Source: Candidatus Ozemobacteraceae bacterium (GTDB lineage: Bacteria; Muiribacteriota; Ozemobacteria; Ozemobacterales; Ozemobacteraceae). Taken from it: a stretch of 64,000 bases of DNA. Shown here piece after piece: positions 8,732 to 17,414 of this stretch; position 1 is the first letter of the stretch; each line of letters begins with the position of its first letter. Both the position numbers and the translations under genes were made by a program. Under the pieces are notes generated by a model. That model saw only the letters and a program-made list of their open reading frames with translations. It did not search any database and was not told where the DNA came from. The stretch covers positions 1 through 64,000 of the forward strand of contig DAOSOK010000003.1 in assembly GCA_035373905.1 (NCBI GenBank). The letters are read 5' to 3'.

Positions 8732-10512
8732 TGGCACACTTCCCGACATTCCCCCCCCCCGAACCGGAGAGGCGCGGAGGCGCACAGAGCACCCGAACGG
8801 CGTTTGCGAGACCCCCGCGCCTCCCGGAAAACGCGGAACGCAATCCCGTAAAATTGTATTTGTTATTATATATCTTCGCATTGATCTGTTTCACATCCTG
8901 CCTGCGGCCGGCGGCGGCGGTTGCGGCGGAGAATCCCGACCTGGCTGCGGCGGTCAGCACCGACGGGTACGTTCGCGACCAACTGGTCCTGGTGTTCTGC
9001 GACGGGCCGGTGTTTTTCAACCACGCGGGACAGTCGGGCTGGAAGCGCGCGGCCCAGCGCCAGGTGTTCATCGACGGCGACGGGATTCGCACCGGGTCCC
9101 GCGGATACGCGGTGATTTCCTGGTCGACCGATAACCTGCTGCTGTTGAAGCCCGGTTCGGGCGTCCGGTTCAACATCAGGCCCGCCGGCTCCACCCCGCG
9201 ACTTCGCGTCCGGGTGCATGCGGCGGAGATCTTCGCGGCGGCGCGGGATTCGCAGAGCGTCGAGATCGAAGGCCGGCACGGGAATGTCCAAGTGCGGAAC
9301 GGAGAAGCGGCGTTCGTGTCGGACGAAACAAACGACCGCCTGCGGGTCGTCAGGGGAACTGCCGATTACCGCCCGGTGGGCGCGGTCGAGCCGACCGTGG
9401 TCCCGGAGGGATACGGCATCGACGCCGATCACCACGGCCGGATCTCGGCGCTGACAGGGTACGACGTCCGCCGTGAATATGACGACTGGCGCCGGTTCAA
9501 CACCTGGCTTCGCAACTTCGACACGCTGCACCGGCAGCTCTCGACCGAGGTTTCCTACCGCGTCGACAGTGTTTTGATCAACGACCGGTTCGTGGGAACG
9601 ATGGAAACGGACGCCGATGGGTACCGCATCATCGACCCGGGTGCCGACGCGGCGCCCCGGACGCTTCACGTGAAACTCAAGCTGACCCCCTACCCCCGCC
9701 CGTCCGACCGGTTCGAACTGTATATCAACAAGGACCTGGTCTACGCGCTTCGCGAGGGGCGTGACGGCTACTACGAGGTGAAGATTCCGACCCCGACGTT
9801 CCCCGAGGTGTTCGCAACGATCCATTTCATCGATTCGCTCGGGCGACGCGACCGCATTTTCCACGAGAGGTTCGTGATCTACAACCGGCACAGGAAAATC
9901 GAGGAGATCCGGGTATTCCTGAATACCCTCTCGACGGCGATGGCGCGACGGGACAACATCTACCTGCGCGATCACATCTCGCGGGAGTATCGCGACTCGT
10001 TCGGCAACACCTGGTTCGACTTCGTGAAGATGTTCGACGACTCGCTGCGCGACTACCGGGACATCCGGCTGCTCCTGCACCCGCACACGTTCAAGTTCAA
10101 GGGCGAGCACGTGCTGGTGAATATGAACTACCGGCTTACGGCCCTCACGGGCAACTGGACCTGGAGATACGAGGACGCCGGCTCGGAGTTGATGACGCTG
10201 TCGTTCGAGGACGGCGAGTGGCGCATCCGGTCGAAGGCGAAGGGGCTGTTCTTCCAGCGACTGAAGGTCGCCGTCGATCTTCGAATGGGCATCCTGCGCG
10301 GCCGCGTCACCGACGAGCGGACGGGTTCGCCCATCGTCGGAGCGACGGTGAAAATCCGGCAGCGCGGAATGAAGACGGTCACCGACGGCATGGGGGAGTA
10401 TGTCATTTATAATATACCTGCCGGCACATATGACATGGAGATCTCGAAAAACGGGTATGGAACGCTCACGGCGACGCGCGTCGAGATCGTCCCGACCGGC
10501 CAGAGATACTGA
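8731..10512 (+). CDS. FecR-like exported protein with C-terminal carboxypeptidase-regulatory-like domain
   Basis: 593 residues as drawn from ATG 8731. The first 39 residues are Pro/Arg-rich and the signal-like segment (KLYLLLYIFALICFTSC) only begins after them, so the true start may be downstream. A 10-base C tract lies in this leader. About residues 85-215 resemble the FecR fold, with VFIDGDGIRTGSRGYAVISW and a GSGVRF segment. A middle region of about 300 residues is unrecognised. The last 75 residues form a small beta-sandwich of the carboxypeptidase-regulatory type (GRVTDERTGSPIVGATVKI). It is tightly linked to the barrel gene and is likely periplasmic or surface-exposed. It may act as a scaffold or ligand-binding protein rather than a FecR regulator. 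Confidence 0.65.
   Translation: MAHFPTFPPPEPERRGGAQSTRTAFARPPRLPENAERNPVKLYLLLYIFALICFTSCLRPAAAVAAENPDLAAAVSTDGYVRDQLVLVFCDGPVFFNHAGQSGWKRAAQRQVFIDGDGIRTGSRGYAVISWSTDNLLLLKPGSGVRFNIRPAGSTPRLRVRVHAAEIFAAARDSQSVEIEGRHGNVQVRNGEAAFVSDETNDRLRVVRGTADYRPVGAVEPTVVPEGYGIDADHHGRISALTGYDVRREYDDWRRFNTWLRNFDTLHRQLSTEVSYRVDSVLINDRFVGTMETDADGYRIIDPGADAAPRTLHVKLKLTPYPRPSDRFELYINKDLVYALREGRDGYYEVKIPTPTFPEVFATIHFIDSLGRRDRIFHERFVIYNRHRKIEEIRVFLNTLSTAMARRDNIYLRDHISREYRDSFGNTWFDFVKMFDDSLRDYRDIRLLLHPHTFKFKGEHVLVNMNYRLTALTGNWTWRYEDAGSELMTLSFEDGEWRIRSKAKGLFFQRLKVAVDLRMGILRGRVTDERTGSPIVGATVKIRQRGMKTVTDGMGEYVIYNIPAGTYDMEISKNGYGTLTATRVEIVPTGQRY
8751..8760 (+). repeat. Homopolymer tract of ten C
   Basis: Ten consecutive C residues 20 bases into the FecR-like reading frame. 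Slippage here would switch the frame of any protein starting at 8731. It would have no effect if the true start lies downstream. Confidence 0.8.
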
Positions 10513-10570
10513 CATCCTTACGGATGAAGTCTGATGAGTGGCGTTTGATCCAAGATTGCCGGAGATTCGT

Positions 10571-11206
10571 ATGACTATTCGGAACAGATTCCTCGCGCTT
10601 TCAGTGCTGATGTTGAGTCTCACGGCCCTCATGGCCGGATGCGGCGGCACCGGCGGAGGCGGAGAAAGCGCATCCGCGACGGGCATGCTGACGGGCAGGG
10701 TGCCGATTGTTACCGGAAGCGTCGTCGTGATTCGGGGAGCGGACGGAGTCGAGCGGGAAGTGGCGGTCGATGCCGACGGGAACTATGCGGCCTCGCTCAG
10801 ACCCGGGGCATACAGCGTCCTGTTGAAGACGGCCGACGGGAAGCTGACGCTCGTCTCCCGGACGGTCAATATCGAGGACAATATGACGGTGAGTCTGGTC
10901 GACGTCAGGCTCGTTCCGCTCCCGCAGGTGATTTCGGTTTCGGTGCCGCTGGTGGATCATGACACGGCGACGATCGAGTGGATCAGCGACATCGACGCCG
11001 ACGGCCGCATCGATTACGGAATCGATACCCGGTACGGCTACTCGACCTACACGGATACCGAGCTCAAGACGAAGCATCGAATGCAGCTCCACGACCTGAG
11101 GCCCGACACCACGTATCATTTCAGGATCGTCGCGAGCCGCTACGGACTTGAAACAGCCGAAACGTTCTCCCGGGACTACGCTTTCACCACCGAGCCGCTG
11201 CAGTAA
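10571..11206 (+). CDS. Lipoprotein with fibronectin-III-like domain
   Basis: 211 residues from ATG 10571, with GGAG ten bases upstream. The signal peptide ends in the lipobox LMAGC, followed by a Gly-rich flexible stretch typical of mature lipoproteins. Residues 40-110 look like a carboxypeptidase-regulatory-type sandwich (GMLTGRVPIVTGSVVVIRGA). Residues 115-205 look like a fibronectin-III-type domain with the typical end LRPDTTYHFRIVASRYG. No catalytic site is seen. It is the last gene of an envelope cluster (5.1-11.2 kb) and may hold the barrel and FecR-like proteins together. That role is inferred from context. Confidence 0.75.
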   Translation: MTIRNRFLALSVLMLSLTALMAGCGGTGGGGESASATGMLTGRVPIVTGSVVVIRGADGVEREVAVDADGNYAASLRPGAYSVLLKTADGKLTLVSRTVNIEDNMTVSLVDVRLVPLPQVISVSVPLVDHDTATIEWISDIDADGRIDYGIDTRYGYSTYTDTELKTKHRMQLHDLRPDTTYHFRIVASRYGLETAETFSRDYAFTTEPLQ

Positions 11207-11297
11207 CCCCGCAACGCGTTCCGATCTTCCCTCGAGCCAGGAAAAAGCCCATCCAGGGCCAATCCCGGGCAGTTCGTGATCCGCCAATTTCGCGTCC

Positions 11298-11389
11298 CCG
11301 TTCGTGCTGAGCCTGTCGAAGCACGAGAGGCTCTCGCCCTTCGACACGCTCAGGGCGAACGGCTGGTTTTCATCCAGCAGGCCTCAATA
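11298..11389. repeat. Partial copy of MITE-like inverted repeat element
   Basis: Two facing hairpin units of the TTCGACAGGCTCAG type at 11298-11362, followed by CTGGTTTTCATCCAGCAGG and CCTCAATAG. This right end resembles the terminus of the full copy at 53601-53751. The minus-strand UbiB-like gene uses the TGA inside this terminus (11384-11386) as its stop. Confidence 0.7.
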
Positions 11390-12997
11390 GATGCGGTATT
11401 CGGCGTGGAAAGCGAGGCGGAGGAGGTCGGTGTCCGAGAGGAGGGGGTCGCTCGTGCGGGTGAGCCACCCCAAGGGCGAGCCCCGCATCATGCGGCGCGG
11501 GAGATCCCAGAAGATGCGGCGGCCGATCGTCGATACGAGTTCCGGGCCGGGATCGAAAACCGGGTCGAGCTGCAGCAGCACGCCACGCAGCGTGAACCAG
11601 GCTTTTCTGAACAGTAGCAGGTCTTTCGGGAACCGAAACCCGTCGATGACGAGCCTGTCGATCAACGTCAGCGAGGCTTCGAACGCATCGCCGGCTTTCA
11701 ACGGGCGCTTCCCGAGCGAGCTGCCGAGATGACGTTCGAGACGGCCTCCCGGCGCGGATGACGAGAGAAGCAGGCGAACGGCCCCGTTCACGACGCGTGC
11801 GTCGCAGATCATGAAGCCCAGCATCAGATCGCGCAGGCCTTTGCGCTGTTTCCGGTCGAGCAGGCCGGCCTGGCTCCAGTCGATGAGACCGACGGACCAG
11901 CCGGACCGGTCTTCTGCAGGCACGGCGAGCAGGTTTCCGGCATGCGGGTCGCCGTGAACGATGGCGAATTCACGCTCCGAGAGCATCGGGCCGATGATCA
12001 GCTCGCGGAAGGCAAGGCGCGCAAGCCGTCTTTTCTCCGTTGCGTCGGCGCTCACCTCTGGAAGAGGCATTCCGTCGAGTCGTTCCATCGCCGTGACGGA
12101 CGGGGTCGAGAAGGGGAACAGCGTCGGAATGCGGATATCAGGGCTTTCACGGTATTGAGCCGCCGCCGTCCGGAGGTTGCGCTGTTCCATCCGGGGATCG
12201 GTTTCCGCTGCGAGCGCCTCTCGCACATCCCTGAGAACGCCGATGTAATCGATTCCGAGATCGCCGTAGACGCCTTTCCGTGCGGCGAGCCAGAAGGCGA
12301 GCCTGTCGAGAGCCGGCAGATCTTCGTCGAGGCGCGATGTGGCGGAGGGCTTGACCAGCTTTGCGACGCCGCGCCGGCCCGGCCCGCCGGAAAGCCCGAG
12401 CCATTCGAACGGGAGAACGGCTCCGACGCTTGCTTCGGCGAGCACGGTTCCATTCCAGGCGATCTCGACGCCGATGGGGCCGCGGGCGATGTCGGCGGCT
12501 GCCGTCTCAGCCAACGTCGTCACCGAAGAGCCGCCGGCCCACGACTCGAGGCCGAGGAGCCAGGTCCGGAATCCCTCGTCGACGTGTTCGTTCCGTGCGA
12601 TCATCTGGCCGAGCTTGTGCAGCACGGGAAGTTCCCTGGCCAGTTCGGCAAGCCGCCTCCCGGCCGGCGCGTCGCCGGGCAGCTGGAACTGTCGCACGAG
12701 CAGGCGGACGAGCCGCCCTTTCCCGAGATGCATCAGGGTGAACCGGACGGCGTCGAGCACGAGGGGGCGGAAGCGACCGTAGACCTCCGGCACGACGTCC
12801 CGGAGGGCGCACTCGGATATCAACTGGTCGACGATCGCCTCTCGGCGCGAGTCGAAATCCGCCTCCGCAAGAATGTTTTGCAGCGCAACAGTCTGTTCAT
12901 CTCGCGTCAGGTCTCCGAATCCGGGAATGGCTATCGGGGCCAACGATCTGAGAGTCGCCAGCGGCATCGTTCCAAGATATGGGGTCACGTCCATCAT
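11384..12997 (-). CDS. UbiB/ABC1/AarF-family kinase-like protein
   Basis: 537 residues. ABC1-family features are visible. LHKLGQMIARNE is the KxGQ-type motif in the N-terminal extension, followed by an atypical nucleotide-loop region. HGDPHAGNLL is the catalytic loop, and GLIDWSQAG is the metal-binding loop in DFG position. Family members act in ubiquinone or isoprenoid-lipid metabolism and have unusual ATPase activity. No quinone genes are nearby, so the substrate is unknown. The start is one of two adjacent ATGs without a clear ribosome site. The stop codon lies in the terminal repeat of a mobile-element-like sequence. The upstream region 12998-13070 is AT-rich and probably holds the promoter. 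Confidence 0.8.
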   Translation of the reverse strand: MMDVTPYLGTMPLATLRSLAPIAIPGFGDLTRDEQTVALQNILAEADFDSRREAIVDQLISECALRDVVPEVYGRFRPLVLDAVRFTLMHLGKGRLVRLLVRQFQLPGDAPAGRRLAELARELPVLHKLGQMIARNEHVDEGFRTWLLGLESWAGGSSVTTLAETAAADIARGPIGVEIAWNGTVLAEASVGAVLPFEWLGLSGGPGRRGVAKLVKPSATSRLDEDLPALDRLAFWLAARKGVYGDLGIDYIGVLRDVREALAAETDPRMEQRNLRTAAAQYRESPDIRIPTLFPFSTPSVTAMERLDGMPLPEVSADATEKRRLARLAFRELIIGPMLSEREFAIVHGDPHAGNLLAVPAEDRSGWSVGLIDWSQAGLLDRKQRKGLRDLMLGFMICDARVVNGAVRLLLSSSAPGGRLERHLGSSLGKRPLKAGDAFEASLTLIDRLVIDGFRFPKDLLLFRKAWFTLRGVLLQLDPVFDPGPELVSTIGRRIFWDLPRRMMRGSPLGWLTRTSDPLLSDTDLLRLAFHAEYRIY

Positions 12998-13418
12998 GAG
13001 AAAAAATGGTATCGGTTCCGCCGCCCAATATCAACATATTATTTTTGCAATGCAAAATTTCAGATGATTCACGCGTGCCACGCCTGGCGAAGCACGCACG
13101 GCCTCTCGCCTGTTGCAGGTTCAGAGCGAACCGCTGCATTGTTCAGCGCCGGAGGACGTCGACGAAGAAGGTCTTTCCGGCAACGATGGAACGACCGCGG
13201 GAAAACCCAGGTCAGGACATGGAACCTGAGGCGTCTATTGATTCCTGCAGAATGAAAGCCACCCGTTCGCCCTGAGCCTGTCGAAGGGCGAGAGCTTGCG
13301 TGCGTCGACAGGCTCAGCACGAACGGTATCGAACGTGCAAGTGATTGTCGTGAGGTTGTGGGCGAGGAGTGATCTCAATGACGAACGAAGTGCGATCGCG
13401 ATTCTCTTTCCTGGAATG
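12998..13418. other. Intergenic region: AT-rich promoter area and repeat
   Basis: 13015-13070 is AT-rich against the GC-rich background and lies just upstream of the minus-strand UbiB-like start. 13236-13326 is a partial repeat element, listed separately. I see no convincing gene here. Confidence 0.6.
13236..13326. repeat. Partial copy of MITE-like inverted repeat element
   Basis: Left terminus TATTGATTCCTGCAGAATGA, then facing hairpin units CCGTTCGCCCTGAGCCTGTC and GTCGACAGGCTCAGCACGAA. The right terminus is absent. It is the same family as 53601-53751. Confidence 0.7.
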
Positions 13419-14486
13419 TCAGGAAACAACGAGCTCGTACAGAGTCATAGTTCCCTTGCCCTTGATCGTGATCGGATTCCTGGGAACGAAAGAAAACTCG
13501 TCCTTGACCAGGTTCCAGGTTATTTCGGTTGTCAGGAGCGACATGGGCTGAGCGGCGGCCTGGACGCGGGCAGCGGTGTTGACCGCATCGCCGAAGATGT
13601 CATACAAATAGCGGCTGTGGCCGACGATCCCTCCGACGACCGGCCCCGTATGAAGGCCGATGCGAACCTGCCAGCATTTCTGCTTCTCGCGGTTGTATAT
13701 GTCAAGGTATTTCAGAAAATCCTTGCCGACCCGGACCATGACGTTGGCATGATCCGGATTTGTGGTGGGCATTCCGCAGACGGCGAGATACGCGTCCCCG
13801 ACGGTTTTGATCCGTTCGGCTCCGTGCCTGATCGTGATGACATCAAGGATCGAGAACATCTCGGACAATTCTTGGATCAATTGCCTGGGAGAAATCTTCT
13901 CGGCAGCGGGGGTGAATCCGACCAGATCGACAAACATGATCGTGACGGGGTCGAAAAGTTCTGGAGTGCAGGATCCATGTTCCTTGATATCCTGGATGAC
14001 TTTGCGCGGCAGGATATTTTCGAGAAGCCGCTCGACCTTTTTCTGTTCCTTTTGCAAGAGGAGATGGGTATAGACCCTGGCTTTCACGACACCCGGGTGG
14101 AATGGCTTCGTGATGTAATCCATGGCTCCCAGTTCGAAGCCCTTGAGTTCATTCGCGGCATCGTTCTTCCCGGTGACGAAAATTACGGGAATATGTGCGG
14201 TATCGGTGTCCGCTTTCAGGATCTGGCACATTTCGTAGCCGTCCATTTCCGGCATCATGATATCGAGAAGGATCAGATCTGGCTGAGGCTTGCTCTTGGC
14301 GATCTCGATCCCCTTCTGGCTCCTGGTGGCAACTTTTATCTGGTAATCCTTCCGGAGGAGGTTGCAGAGAATATCGATATTGTCGGGAGAATCATCGACG
14401 ACCAGAATACATTGTTTCTCATCCTCTCCCACATACATGCCATCGATACCTGGCGGGAATCCGGATATCCGATTCTGATCTTCCAT
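13419..14486 (-). CDS. Response regulator with class III adenylate/guanylate cyclase output
   Basis: 355 residues. A receiver domain (about 25-145) has the acidic pair VVDDS, phospho-acceptor Asp75 in LILLDIMMP and the TKP lysine motif. A class III cyclase domain (about 175-355) follows. The cyclase is complete: first metal Asp187 in FVDLVGFT, Lys and second Asp in RIKTVGDAYL, and the Asn/Arg pair in GDAVNTAARV. The Lys favours ATP as substrate. AGGAAGGA lies ten bases before the ATG. It is divergent from the TonB receptor-YfiR-hybrid kinase operon. The kinase ends in a phosphotransfer domain, so this cyclase is its most likely target (inference). Confidence 0.93.
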   Translation of the reverse strand: MEDQNRISGFPPGIDGMYVGEDEKQCILVVDDSPDNIDILCNLLRKDYQIKVATRSQKGIEIAKSKPQPDLILLDIMMPEMDGYEMCQILKADTDTAHIPVIFVTGKNDAANELKGFELGAMDYITKPFHPGVVKARVYTHLLLQKEQKKVERLLENILPRKVIQDIKEHGSCTPELFDPVTIMFVDLVGFTPAAEKISPRQLIQELSEMFSILDVITIRHGAERIKTVGDAYLAVCGMPTTNPDHANVMVRVGKDFLKYLDIYNREKQKCWQVRIGLHTGPVVGGIVGHSRYLYDIFGDAVNTAARVQAAAQPMSLLTTEITWNLVKDEFSFVPRNPITIKGKGTMTLYELVVS

Positions 14487-14617
14487 TGCGCAGAGTCCTT
14501 CCTGACGCAGCTTCGAGGCTGGCCGTCCCGTTGTGATGAACGCGCCGTCTCATTGTATCTCCACTCTCACGGCCATGCAAGAAAACCACGGTTTCCGGTG
14601 CCGGGGCGCCTCAGAAA

Positions 14618-14647
14618 TTGTGCAATCAATAGATAACACGGTATAAT
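14618..14647 (+). promoter_or_regulatory. Probable sigma-70 promoter for the TonB receptor operon
   Basis: A -35 box TTGTGC (14618-14623), an 18-base spacer and a perfect -10 box TATAAT (14642-14647), about 57 bases before the GTG start at 14705. Confidence 0.7.
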
Positions 14648-14704
14648 GAGGCAAATTCGAGGCAATCGATAGATGTGTTGCCGATGAAATAAGGATCGAT
14701 CACC

Positions 14705-16846
14705 GTGAGAGACTTGCGCCGTCGTTTCCCGTGGCGGACATTCCTGATCATCGTTTGTACCGGAGTGTTTTTTCATGCATCACACGTGCTGGCCCGCGAA
14801 AAACGCACCGCCAACGCAACCGACGTTCCGAGAACGACGGAATCCGGCAGGGTGAAGGATCTTCCCATCCACGCGTTCGTCTCGAGCATAAGCCTCGAAA
14901 AGTTACAGGATCTCGTCGTCACGGAATCCAAAATTTTCCAGTCCAGGGAAACCGTTACGCAGAAACTGGAAACGTTCAATGCGGAAAGCATATCCCGGGC
15001 TCCTGCCAACACCGGAAATATAGCAGAAATTATCCAATACTCTTCCGGACAGTTCGTAAACCCCCTTTCCCGCAACGACGCCAACTGGGGATCTTTCGGC
15101 GGCCTGGGTCCCAAATACAATGGCTACCTGCTCGACGGCCTCGGCATCGACTCTTTCGTCGACGGAATGAGTCTCGATCCTTGGGCTTTCGAGCGCATCG
15201 AGCTTCACAAAGGCCCTGCTTCCGTAATGTATTCCAACTATCTGACCATGGACTTCGCCGGGAATGAAACGCCCCTGGCCGGCATCACCAATTTCATTCT
15301 GAAGGACCGGATCGAACGACCTCTCACCCGCCTTTCGATCGGCGGCGGGACATACAGAACATTCCAGAACCGTCTGTATCACCAGAACCGCCGGGGAAAC
15401 CTCCATTACTTTTTTGGAATCAACAAAGAAACTTCCAACTATACGAATTACGGCACCACCGGCTCCTGGCTGAATATGCTCGACAATCCCGGCTACCAGA
15501 GAACCAGGAGGTATGCCAAGCTGAGCTATCAGTTCGGCGGGGAAGACCACAACCTGTCGGTGTTCCTGCATCAAACCCGCCATGAAGGCGATTTCGGCCG
15601 TCCCAACCGCGACTTTGACAACGCGTATGATACCGTGAATGTGGATTACAGCAATCAGTTGTCCGACACCCTCAATCTCCGGTTCAAAACCGGCTATCGC
15701 GATAACGACCGCGAATGGGGAGAGGACGCATTCAATCCCGGCGCGACTCCCGTCGATCTGAGCCTGCGCGAGAAAGATGGGGTCGAACAGTCCATTCATC
15801 CGTCGGATCTGACCTTCAACCTGAAACATCATGAGCGCGGCCTTATAACCTTCGGCGCCGATTCACAAACCGCGACGTATAAAACGTATGCGCGGACGAC
15901 CGGGGCAAAGACCTTCGGATCGTTTGTGAAAGCGGATTCCACCGGCTTCTTTCTCCAGGAAAAATACACCGTCGGGAAATGGGTTTTCAGAGCGGGAGGC
16001 CGACACAACACGGAGAATCATTCGTATGATCTCCTGAGCGGCATCATTCCGGAAACAACGGCGAAATCATGGAATAAAACCCTCTGGAGCATCGGCACCC
16101 GCTGGAATTACCGCCCCAAAGCGGCATTCTACGCCAATATGGGAACGAGCTTCGTGACGCCGACCGCCAAACAGCTCGGCGGGACGATACAGACAAAAGA
16201 TGCGGGTGTTGCCGGAAAAAACGGTCAACTGCCTAATTTCCAGTTGAATCCGGAAACGGGCATCGGCATGGATCTCGGCGTGGATTTCCGCTTCTCGGAC
16301 ACCCTTTCCCTCAACATTCGCGGCTTTTCGAACCAGGTCGAAGATGCCATCGTGGAGAACATCGTCAGCACGACCCCCTCTCAAACCAAGTCCGAAAACG
16401 CAGCGAAAGCCGTTTCCAGGGGTATCGAAATCGACGTGGAGAACCAGGTCAGCGAGCGATTTCAATGGTTTTCCAACCTGACCTATACGAAATGCACCGT
16501 TGAAAGCGCTCTCGATCCTGACCAGAACGGGGTCGAAATCTCATTCGTCCCCCGGTATGTCGGCAATCTCGGTGCGACCATGCAAAGTCACGGAAACCTG
16601 ATGGTTTCGCCCTATGTCCAGTTCGTCGGGGCATATTACGACAGCATTTCCAGAAAAGGCCGAACGAGATTTCCAGCCTACCAGGTGCTGAATATCCGGA
16701 TACAGAGGAAGATCCTCGAGACTTCCGACCGTTCCGTGAACGGAATCATCGACTTGAACAATCTTACAGACAAGAAGTATGAAATGCCCTGGCAGTTCGG
16801 AAACCCCGGGTTCAATTTTTCAGGAAGCCTGGAAATGAACTTCTGA
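14705..16846 (+). CDS. TonB-dependent outer-membrane receptor
   Basis: 713 residues, GTG start with AAGGA upstream. A signal peptide of about 30 residues (FLIIVCTGVFFHASHVLA) is followed by a plug domain at about 75-200. Plug motifs include IAEIIQYSSGQF, YLLDGLGIDSF and the conserved FERIELHKGPASVMY. The remaining 500 residues are barrel strands ending in LEMNF with the terminal Phe typical of outer-membrane proteins. No clear TonB box was found. Such receptors import iron chelates, cobalamin or other ligands, or relay signals. Here the next two genes are regulatory, so signalling is plausible. Base composition is less GC-rich than the flanks. Confidence 0.9.
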   Translation: MRDLRRRFPWRTFLIIVCTGVFFHASHVLAREKRTANATDVPRTTESGRVKDLPIHAFVSSISLEKLQDLVVTESKIFQSRETVTQKLETFNAESISRAPANTGNIAEIIQYSSGQFVNPLSRNDANWGSFGGLGPKYNGYLLDGLGIDSFVDGMSLDPWAFERIELHKGPASVMYSNYLTMDFAGNETPLAGITNFILKDRIERPLTRLSIGGGTYRTFQNRLYHQNRRGNLHYFFGINKETSNYTNYGTTGSWLNMLDNPGYQRTRRYAKLSYQFGGEDHNLSVFLHQTRHEGDFGRPNRDFDNAYDTVNVDYSNQLSDTLNLRFKTGYRDNDREWGEDAFNPGATPVDLSLREKDGVEQSIHPSDLTFNLKHHERGLITFGADSQTATYKTYARTTGAKTFGSFVKADSTGFFLQEKYTVGKWVFRAGGRHNTENHSYDLLSGIIPETTAKSWNKTLWSIGTRWNYRPKAAFYANMGTSFVTPTAKQLGGTIQTKDAGVAGKNGQLPNFQLNPETGIGMDLGVDFRFSDTLSLNIRGFSNQVEDAIVENIVSTTPSQTKSENAAKAVSRGIEIDVENQVSERFQWFSNLTYTKCTVESALDPDQNGVEISFVPRYVGNLGATMQSHGNLMVSPYVQFVGAYYDSISRKGRTRFPAYQVLNIRIQRKILETSDRSVNGIIDLNNLTDKKYEMPWQFGNPGFNFSGSLEMNF

Positions 16847-16848
16847 AA

Positions 16849-17391
16849 ATGGACAAGAGAGTATTGTTTCCGGCCGTTTTCGCGGCTTTCCTTTGCATCG
16901 CGTTTCTTCAGACTCCATCTTTCTGCGATGGCAATCTCGATGCGAAGGTGAAAACCGCTTATATTTTCAACATTCTCAAGTTCATCACCTGGCCTGGCGC
17001 GACGGTTGAAGACAAGACCACTCCCGTCCGCATCGTCGTCGTAGGACAAGACCCGGTGGGCGATCTCCTGGAGGAGCTGGCCAAGTCAGCTTTGGAAGGC
17101 CGGACTCTGAAGGTCGAGCATTGCACGGATGAAACGAATCTCGCGTCAGAGGCTCACATCGTTTTCATCAGCCGTTCCATGGAACAGCATCTTCCCGACA
17201 TCGTGCAGAACTACCAGGGAAAAATCGTTTTGACCATCAGCGATATCAGGCAATTTTCCAGGAGAGGCGGAATCATCGGTTTTTTCCAGGATCGGGGAAG
17301 GATCAAGATCGAAATCAATCTGCGGATGGCCAGGGAACTCGGATTCAAAATCGACGCCCGACTGCTTGAAATAGCACGCATTATTCAATAA
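16849..17391 (+). CDS. YfiR family periplasmic regulator (DUF4154)
   Basis: 180 residues starting two bases after the receptor stop. A signal peptide (VLFPAVFAAFLCIAF, ending near FCDG) is followed by the YfiR-type core. Visible features are KVKTAYIFNILKFITWP, IVVVGQDPVGDLLEEL, HIVFISRS and GGIIGFFQDRGRIKIEINL. In Pseudomonas, YfiR is a periplasmic repressor that binds the CHASE8 sensor domain of the diguanylate cyclase YfiN. Here the next gene is a histidine kinase with a CHASE8-like loop, so the protein probably controls that kinase. The partner assignment is inferred from the operon. Confidence 0.88.
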   Translation: MDKRVLFPAVFAAFLCIAFLQTPSFCDGNLDAKVKTAYIFNILKFITWPGATVEDKTTPVRIVVVGQDPVGDLLEELAKSALEGRTLKVEHCTDETNLASEAHIVFISRSMEQHLPDIVQNYQGKIVLTISDIRQFSRRGGIIGFFQDRGRIKIEINLRMARELGFKIDARLLEIARIIQ

Positions 17392-17414
17392 CTGGTTCGA
17401 CTGGGACACGCGCA

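Noticed and set aside
8731..10512. FecR-like protein as part of a FecIR sigma/anti-sigma system for the TonB receptor
   Set aside because: No sigma factor gene is near, the TonB receptor is 4 kb away with its own regulators, and the protein has an exported architecture.
8866..10686. A 606-residue open frame on the minus strand
   Set aside because: It is antisense to the FecR-like gene, with no ribosome site and no domain.
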